From Phalacrocorax aristotelis (lineage: Eukaryota; Chordata; Aves; Suliformes; Phalacrocoracidae), in NCBI RefSeq assembly GCF_949628215.1, contig NC_134279.1, positions 84,501,517 through 84,565,516 of the forward strand: a stretch of 64,000 nucleotides of DNA. Direction: 5' to 3'. Numbering within the stretch: position 1 is the stretch's first letter; each line of letters begins with the position of its first letter. Below the pieces are notes generated by a model. It did no database searches. It worked only from the letters and a program-made list of their open reading frames with translations, and was not told the DNA's origin. Below, one piece after another: positions 57,280 through 64,000 of this stretch. A program made the translations under genes and the position numbers.

Positions 57280-60200
57280 CTATGAGATCTGGTTGTTGAG
57301 CTGACCTGGGTACTGCTCAAACCGCTTGTTGGCCTCCTCACTGAGTGCATCACCTGGGCAGGCAGAGGGCAAGAGCTGTCGGCTCTGTCGCTGGTCGAGG
57401 TATGTTGCCTGCACCCCCAGTCCCTCCACTCCCACCGCAGCTGCCCCCGGGACCCCAGACCCAGCCTCCCCACGCCAGCCTGGCCATCCTGCCCCAATCC
57501 CTGCTGCTTCCTGCAGCCCCCTTGTTGCCCTCCCCCTGGGCCACCCCTGCCAGGACACCCCCTGCCCTGGTGTGCCCTTGCCCCCCATGCTGTGTTCCCA
57601 GAGCTGTTACCGATGTGGCAGCTGTGCACCCAGATGCGGTGCCCGTCGTACTTGCAGTTGCATTTCATGGCATTGTTGGTGAAGTCGCTCTCTGCCACCT
57701 CAAAGTTGGGGTTGATCACGACCTGTGGGGCACTGACAGTGAGGGTTGCAGCCCCCTGCCCCACACACAGCGGTGCTGCAGCCCCACACTGTTTCACCTT
57801 GGCCTTGCTGGCCTCAGCAGAGCTGCTGCCTGCAGCATGGCCCCCAGCACCTCAGCCCTGGCAGGACTTGTCTCCCCATCTGCAGCAGGATGTGCTGGTG
57901 GCTGTTGCTGTGGCAGGGCGGCCCTGTCACTGAGCTCTGAGTGCTCATGAGCAGTGCTGCTCAGAGCAGGAAAACCCCAGCTGAAGCACACCTGAGCAGT
58001 TCCTGCACGAGCCCTGCACATCTCTGGGCACAAAGACAGGCACTGTCCCACACCAGCACACACCCTGCCAGCCCCACCATGCTCCAGCCTGCTCAGAGGG
58101 CAGGGAAGAGAGGCTGGGTGACTGGGGTGCATGGGGAGCTGGGGGTGCAGGGGTGGAGGCTGGGGGTGCACGTGGGAGGGTGGACCGAAGGGCTGGGGGC
58201 AGCTCAGCTGCAGCACCTGCAGGATGTAGTTGCCTGGCTTGACATCAGTGATGTCGATCCACTGGCAGTCGATGTCGTGCCGGTACAGGTCCCAGCAGCC
58301 CACAGTGATGCCCTGCTCCCCAAAGTTGGCACACTCGTACCGCTTGGCCACGTCTGCTGGCAGGAAAAGAGCGTGGCTTGTCCCTGCTACAGCCCTCTGC
58401 TCGGCCCCCACACCATGCCCCAGCCTGGCCCCAGCACGTGCAGTGGCTGGGGACATCGGCAGGGACAGTGCCGCAAAGCCTCACAGCACCCACCTTCCTC
58501 GCACTCAGTGTCCTCGAGGCAGAAGCTGGCCTTGTGTCCCTCCGCCACCTTAGTGCCATTGGGGGTCAGGATGTCGTAATGGGTGAAGATATCCATGCTG
58601 TGGTAGTGCCTGCAAGAGGGAGCCCGCAGCACCCCGCTGCACCAGTGCCCAGACTCTGGGGAGCTCGGGGGATGCTCGGGGCAGAGGAGGAGACCCACGG
58701 AGCAGACAGGAGGCTAGCCCTGCCCTGTGGCAGGCCTCCCGCTGCCTGGCCAGCCCCTCGCTGCTGGGGAAGGTCCCACAGCCCCTGCGCTGAGGCCGCA
58801 GTGCTGCGAGGTCAGGCAGAGCTCGGTCTTGCCCTGGGAAGGGAGACGGCTGTCCCACCAGATGGCCCAGGCAAGCAGGGGGCTGCACTGCAGGGCGCAG
58901 CCCCTGCACCCCCAGGGCCCCCAGCCCCAACACCGCTCATTTAGAGACAGCCCTGAGCCAAAGCAGGGAAAACTGGACACCAGGCAGCAGGAGGTGCCTC
59001 ACCCAGCACCACCCTCACCCAGCCCCCACCAGCAGCACCATGACCCTCTCCCCACACTGACTCCCCCCCGGACGAGGCGGTTCCCCTGCCTGCAGGCCTG
59101 TCCCTGCCTGCACTGCGCACACACCGGTGGCACTCGTGCCAGACCCAGGAGTGCCGTCCGGCCTTGGGGCGGAAGTCAGCACGGCCGTTGTTGTGGATCT
59201 GGGAGGAGAAGCGGAGCAGGCGCCGGTGCCCATAGGGCCAGTTGGCCAGGCGGGCCGAGCTGGAGAGGCAGTTCTCCTCGGCGGCGCAGTACAGCATGTG
59301 CAGTGGACGGTCCTCAATGTACGCTGTCTCCTGCACCAGCGGGGCGTGCAGCAGCAGGTCGGAGGCGGCTGGGGAGCAGGCGGCTGATCAGGGACTGACG
59401 GCCACCCCGCTGCTTGGCGGGCAGCAGGGACGGGGCAAGCGCCCAGTGCAGGCAGGGCTGAGCCAGCAGGGGGACGCATGCCCTCCCCATCAGCTGGGCA
59501 CAGGCTGACCCTGCAGCCCCATCATTTGCAAGCCCCATTGCCTGCAGCCCTATTGCTCACAGCCCCTTTATCTGAAGCCCCTGGCCCTACAGCACCATTG
59601 CCTGCAGACCCCACTGCCCACAGTCCCCTCTGCCCGCAGCCCCCGCTGCCCGCAGCCATCACGGCCTGCAGCCCCCATCACCCACAGCCCCCATTGCCCA
59701 AAGGCCCCACCACCGCTCACTCTCAGAGCAGATGACGCCTGCGGCGAAGCGGGTGCCCGTGTTCTTGCAGTTCAGGCTGGCGCTGTGGTGCTGGCAGTGG
59801 CTCAGGGACATCTCATGGCCGGCGCACTTCACCCCGCTGAGCACCATCTCTGTCACGTTGCTGGCATCCCAGTACCACGTCTCCTGGGGAGGAGGTGAGA
59901 CAGACTGGGTGGCAGGGCTGGCTACTGTGGGTGACACGGCTCGCACACACCCAGGCTGCAGCCAGCACCTAGCCATGCCGCAGCGCTGCCCACGTACCCA
60001 GGCTGCCCGCAAGGGTCCCATCCCACAGCACGGAGCGGCCGCATCCCTTCGCCCCCCTACAGCCGTCAGGGAAGCTCCGGTGCCTGTGCTCGCTGGGGTG
60101 TTACCAAGGGCCTCCCCGCCGGCACCTACCGTCACTGCGTGCAGGGAGTAGCCCAGGCCAAGCTGGCGACAGGCCACCATCGCTTCCTTGGTGGTCCAGC

Positions 60201-62965
60201 CATCGCTGCACACCGTGCCCCACTTACTGCCTCGCTTCACCTCCACGCGGCCCTCAAACGCTGTCCTCCCACCGGCTAGGCGGATCTGTGGGGAAGCCCT
60301 GGGGCCGTGAGCGGGCATCCCATGCCGTGCTGCCTCCCACCCCATCCCCATCCCATTCCTGCCCCTGTCCCTGTCCCCGCGGAGCAGTGGTGGTGGCGGC
60401 TTGCTGCTCTGGCCAAGTTGGCGCTGGCACCTACTTGTAAGCCATGGTTAGCGAATCCCAGACCCAGCTGGCGACAGGCCACCATCGCCTCCAGCGTACC
60501 CCAGCCTTCGCCGCAGACCAGACCCCAGCGGGGCTGGTCCCCGTTGCCAGTCCCCACCGCCACCTCGACCCGCCCCTCGAAGCGGCTCCGGCCCCCGCTC
60601 AGGCGAATCTGCAGAGAGAGGCAGTGGCAGCAGCATCATCACCATCACAAGTGATGCTCCCGCTGCGGGGGCTGCATGCCGTGGGACTGTCCCGCCCAGC
60701 CCATCCTGCAGCTGCTCTAGCTGCCCCGTCCCCAGTGCAGCCAGGGCAGGACCCACAGATGGGCCCTGGTCCAGGGGCTTTAGGGCACACAAGGAGGTGG
60801 CAGCCGGGAGCTGAGCAGAGCCAGGCACAGCTTTGGTCAGCAGGGGCCTCACCAAAAATGGTAGGTTTGGGGACAAGAAATTGCTTGTGAGTTGGGGAAC
60901 TGCCTCACCAAAGCAGGGAAAATGGTTCATTTTGAAATGGCATTCTCATTTCAGAAATGACAGTTATGAGTACGTTAAAAATTATTAAAAAGCCCAAAGT
61001 CGATGAAATGACAGGGCAGAGCAAACAGGAACACATGGCTCCATTTGCTTATTTCATCAGCAATAAAAAAAAAATCTCTTGGTTGGCCCACAGCGATTTT
61101 TTTTTCTGGTGCTTCTACTGGGGGCTGGCAGCAGGGAGGGCAGCAGGGAGAGCAGCAGGGAGCAGTTGCCCCACACCACCCCACACAGCGGGGCACCAAA
61201 GGGCACCCAGAGGCCCCCACAGCTTCCCTTCCACCCCTCTCCTCATAGGGGCAGTCTGAGATTCCCACTCACAAAATCCCCAAGCCCCCCAGGGCAGCCC
61301 TTGCCTCAGATCAGGGGAAAATGCGTGGGTTGCAATGGGACATGGAGGAGAATGAGAGATGATGGGCCATCCTACAGCGAGTCCCATGGGCCCTCCCCAA
61401 GCACCCCACTCTGTAGACCCTGATACTGGGAGCCGCCGGGCACCATGGCCCCGCAGATGTGGGCAGCCCCCCGCAGTGCGCACCAGGTTCTCGTAGCCCA
61501 TGTAGGGGATGTTGCAGCGGATGGCTGCATCCTCTGTGTGCTTGCAGTCCTCTTGTGTGATGTTCTTGAAGGGGCAGCTCCAAAGGGACTTCTCGGTGCC
61601 CAGGCACTGCACCTCGTTCATGTGGATGGGCCCCGTCCCTGCCGGGGGGACAGCAGGGCTCAGGGCCCAGAGGCACAGGGACAGCCATGGCCATCCTGTC
61701 ATCGTGGCTGCCCTTGCTCCTCAGTGTGCACCAAGGGAGCCTGGCACACTCCTGGCCCCCACGGCTGCTGCCCAGGGCAGCACAGCCGAGTGGCTGCAGT
61801 CACCTGGGGATGCTCAGGGCGAGTCCTGCACCGTGTGCGATCAGCAGACAGGTGCCCACAGAACAAGCCCAGCTGTGGCTCCCTCCAGCCCAGCAGAGCC
61901 TTGCGCCTGGACAAGTGCCTCATCCAGGTCTACGCCTGACTCCTCCGCCCTGGCACCCTCACCTTGGCCCATGCGTGCGCCGGTGAGGGCCTCCTTGGCG
62001 CTGCCGAAGCCCAGCTCACGGCACACCACGCTGGCTGACAGCAGGTTCCAGCGGTCGTCACAGATCGTGCCCCACTCGCTGTTCTTGAGCACCTCGACGC
62101 GGCCCTCGCCGACCTTTGCGCCACCCTTCAGCCGGATCCGCGGCTGCAGGGGAGCGGGGTCAGGCCACGGCTCGGGACAGCGCAGTACGGCGCAGTGCTG
62201 AGCGGCGTGGCGTGGCACAGCGCAGCATGGCATGGCACAGTGCGGCACGGCACAGTGCGGCACAGCGGCTGCTGGCCACGACTCCTGGGATGTGCAGGGA
62301 CAGGACACCGTCCCCACCGCCTGCTCCATGCGTTGATCACCCAGGGGCCCACACACCCACTCTCAGGTGCAGCCCAGGGGACAGAGCACTGCAGTGTCCA
62401 GCTGTGGGCCACCACAGGACTCAGCCCCCTCCCTACAGGGCTCACCTGGCCCTGCTGCTGTTGGCGCTGCTTCTTCTTGTGGGCATTGCCAGTGGCAAAG
62501 AGGGGCCCAGGCACGCAGCTGACGACAGCGGGCATGCCAGCCCCGCAGGCGGCTGAGGCATTGCCCCGGTAGAACTCGAAGGTGCACATGGAGAGGTGCA
62601 CCTCCGTCCCCGTGCAGGACACAGAGTGCAGGCGGTAGTTGAGCTGCTGCCGCTCTGAGAAGAGCCTGCAAGGAGAGAGGAGCCCTGAGACACAACTGGC
62701 ACAGCCAGCCGGCAGTGGACGTGTCAACAGCCACGCTGCCTGTCCGTGCCCCGTGCAGTGTCCCCCAGGGCGAGACGTGTGGTGACTGTAGGGTGCCCGC
62801 CCCTCGCTGGCTGCCTGCCCCACGTCCCCAGCAGCACAGGGAGATGCATGGCTCCAGCAGCACTGAGCGGGGCTCCTGGCACTCAGGCTCTCCACTGGAG
62901 CCATTTACCTCTTCTTGGACCCTATGTCCTCCCTGCGCTTTTGTTTAGGCTGAGATTTGGCCTGC
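57280..62965 (-). CDS. LOXL3: LOXL3 lysyl oxidase-like 3, C-terminal part from SRCR2 onward (5' end off window)
   Basis: Minus-strand exons: 62909-62965 (tentative), 62446-62665, 61963-62143, 61484-61638, 60435-60608 and 60130-60285 (alternative pair), 59721-59883, 59125-59368, 58494-58609, 58217-58353, 57611-57722, 57280-57353. They encode the end of SRCR2 plus a KKKQRQQQQ linker, SRCR3 ([20 protein letters not shown] to [11 protein letters not shown]), SRCR4 ([12 protein letters not shown] to [12 protein letters not shown]) and the full amine-oxidase domain. The copper site [14 protein letters not shown] has the three histidines, and the LTQ lysine region [17 protein letters not shown] is present. 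The end GQLNNQIS resembles human GQTSNQII. The secreted enzyme oxidises lysines in collagen and elastin. It is tail to tail with HTRA2, as in mammals. The signal peptide and SRCR1 lie beyond 64000. Confidence 0.95.
59510..59705. repeat. low-complexity CAGCCCC-type degenerate repeat
   Basis: Irregular units of CAGCCCCATTGCCTG / CACAGCCCC recur roughly every 15-20 bases within a LOXL3 intron. Confidence 0.7.
60130..60285 (-). CDS. LOXL3: LOXL3 alternative SRCR4 first-half exon, copy B
   Basis: 52 codons, phase 0 at both ends, flanked by CACAG and GTAGGTGCC. It encodes [16 protein letters not shown], then [20 protein letters not shown] and GYSLHAVT. It is homologous to the exon at 60435-60608, and either can join the next exon (ETWYWD). 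The matching phases and shared downstream partner suggest mutually exclusive use. If both were included, the SRCR4 first half would be duplicated. Confidence 0.85.
60435..60608 (-). CDS. LOXL3: LOXL3 alternative SRCR4 first-half exon, copy A
   Basis: 58 codons, phase 0 at both ends, flanked by TGCAG and GTAGGTGCC. It encodes [16 protein letters not shown], then [20 protein letters not shown] and GFANHGLQ. This is the version matching human LOXL3 ([20 protein letters not shown] ending ANHGLQ). Confidence 0.9.
62175..62272. repeat. short tandem repeat, GGCACAGTGC / GGCACGGCAC type
   Basis: A run of about ten imperfect 10-base units in a LOXL3 intron, next to the start of an SRCR3 exon. Confidence 0.85.
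62909..62965 (-). CDS. LOXL3: tentative short basic LOXL3 exon
   Basis: The reading [18 protein letters not shown](R) is framed by TTTTCCAG and AG/GTAAAT and exits in the phase needed by the next exon, whose [10 protein letters not shown] corresponds to human LLAQRQQHSF. The acceptor could be at 62965 or 62961. I recall no close human counterpart; position fits the variable loop of SRCR2. It is lysine/arginine-rich with a KRR-spacer-KKR pattern. Confidence 0.5.
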
Positions 62966-63780
62966 CTGGAAAACAGAAAACAACCGTCAAGGAGCCCAGG
63001 GCCTCAGGCTGTCACCTCCGCTGGCTGCAGTGACACGGGGACCACAGCCTGCCCCAGCTTTCACTGAAGACTGAACTGGGAACACTGGGCTCCCAGGGAG
63101 ACTCATGCACGTCCCCTTTGTGCACGCAAGGGTGCAACGGCATCATCTGCTGCCAGCAATGTGACACAACTGCCCTCCGCAGCAATGATGCAGTTTCCTG
63201 CCCACATCCCATGAGGAAACTGTGCCGGATGCAGCAACATCCCCTGCTGCCTTGTCACACAGCAGAAGATCAAACACCACTGGCAATGATTTGATCTGTC
63301 AGGTCCAAGCAAGGTGTGCCCATGTCCTTGTCCAGACACTAGACAAGGGAGCAAGACACCCAGCAAGCACAGGACCAAGCAAGCAGCAGAGGCAGCGAGT
63401 GCTCTCCCCAGTGCCATGGGGCACAGTGAGACTAGCTGCAGGCTTGAAAGGACCCACTGCCAGCAAGGGGAGCTCCCTGGGCACATGCTGAGTGGTGTGA
63501 GGAAGAGGAGGCTGCCCAGGGCCCGGCATACAAGTGACGTAGGTATGGTCCCAACAAGCACAAATGCTTTGCTTCACTCGGGGAGGAAAATGCTGAGCAG
63601 GGCAAAAATCCCAGGGACCACAAGGAGTGAAGTGTGGAGTGCCCCAAAACAGGGCAGGGGACTGACACCCCTGCTAGGGACAAGGCAAAACCAAGCCTGG
63701 CAACTGACCCCACTGGCCGGTGGCAGGTTCGTGTCAGCCTGTGCAGACCAGCAAGCCCCAGGACACAGCACAGGGCTGCC
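62966..63780. other. LOXL3 intron, nothing recognised
   Basis: No SRCR1/SRCR2 exon is visible between the tentative basic exon and the CR1 at the right edge, so the remaining 5' exons must lie beyond the window. Confidence 0.55.
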
Positions 63781-63799
63781 AGGAACCAAGATTCAAACA

Positions 63800-64000
63800 G
63801 CTGGACAGAGGGCATCGGTGCCTGTTCACACTCATGAAACCGCACCTCGATCCTGCACCCAGTTCTGGGCCCCCAGTACGAGAAAGACGTCAGCTGAGCA
63901 GTGCGGGCTCCGGGGAGGGCCACTGAGCCAGTCTGGGCTGGAGGAGAGACAGGGCATAGGGCTGCTCCAGCCGGGGGCTGAGATGCCTTCAGGGGCCTCT
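63800..64000 (+). mobile_element. CR1 LINE fragment, running off window
   Basis: Contains CATGAAACCGCACCTCGATC, CACCCAGTTCTGGGCCCCCA, GTACGAGAAAGACGTCAGCT and GAGGGCCACTGAG, the HLEYCVQFWAPQYKKD region of CR1. Confidence 0.85.

Noticed and set aside
1-64000. Prokaryotic systems, CRISPR arrays, tRNA or rRNA genes
   Set aside because: Nothing of the kind was seen; the window is vertebrate with spliced genes, and the short repeats are minisatellites without spacer structure.

Overview
The window is nuclear DNA from a bird, most likely from a small GC-rich chromosome. The evidence is split genes with GT-AG introns, several CR1 retrotransposon copies (the typical avian LINE), very GC-rich short introns, and the vertebrate gene order AUP1(-) / HTRA2(+) / LOXL3(-), which also exists on human 2p13. 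There are no prokaryotic features. Open frames without splice context are mostly GC-driven shadows, so the genes were rebuilt exon by exon from splice sites, reading phase and protein similarity recalled from memory.

Layout. (1) 1-1392, minus: the 5' coding part of an INSYN2-family gene, running off the left edge. (2) 1393-15945: intronic or intergenic DNA with a 40-bp minisatellite, an old CR1 and an orphan CpG island at about 11.8-12.9 kb. (3) 15946-29523, plus: the last 25 coding exons (879 residues) of a DOCK-A family Rac exchange factor, including all of DHR-2 and a proline-rich tail. (4) 30980-32961, minus: a complete six-exon BNIP3-like mitophagy receptor (192 aa). (5) 33470-44976, minus: complete AUP1 (12 coding exons, 431 aa). 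(6) 45302-54544, plus: complete HTRA2 (8 coding exons, 412 aa), divergent from AUP1 across 325 bp. (7) 57280-about 62965, minus: the 3' part of LOXL3, tail to tail with HTRA2; its 5' end lies beyond the right edge.

Main observation. AUP1-HTRA2-LOXL3 is the conserved 2p13-type block. On the AUP1 side, where human has DQX1, this window carries DOCK-like, INSYN2-like and BNIP3-like genes. The known relatives sit together elsewhere in human: DOCK1 + INSYN2A + BNIP3 (10q26, with LOXL4 at 10q24), DOCK2 + INSYN2B (5q35), and DOCK5 + BNIP3L + LOXL2 (8p21). The window therefore looks like the missing member of a 2R-duplicated quartet: extra DOCK-A, INSYN2 and BNIP3 ohnologs kept beside LOXL3 and apparently absent at the mammalian locus. 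The INSYN2-like gene is antisense to DOCK, as in both human pairs.

Functionally this is a housekeeping and organelle-quality neighbourhood: a Rac GEF, an outer-membrane mitophagy receptor with a TFEB/HIF-type E-box just upstream of its start codon, an ER/lipid-droplet ERAD factor and a mitochondrial intermembrane-space protease sharing a promoter region, and an extracellular amine oxidase. LOXL3 also shows a tandem pair of phase-compatible SRCR exons that looks mutually exclusive.
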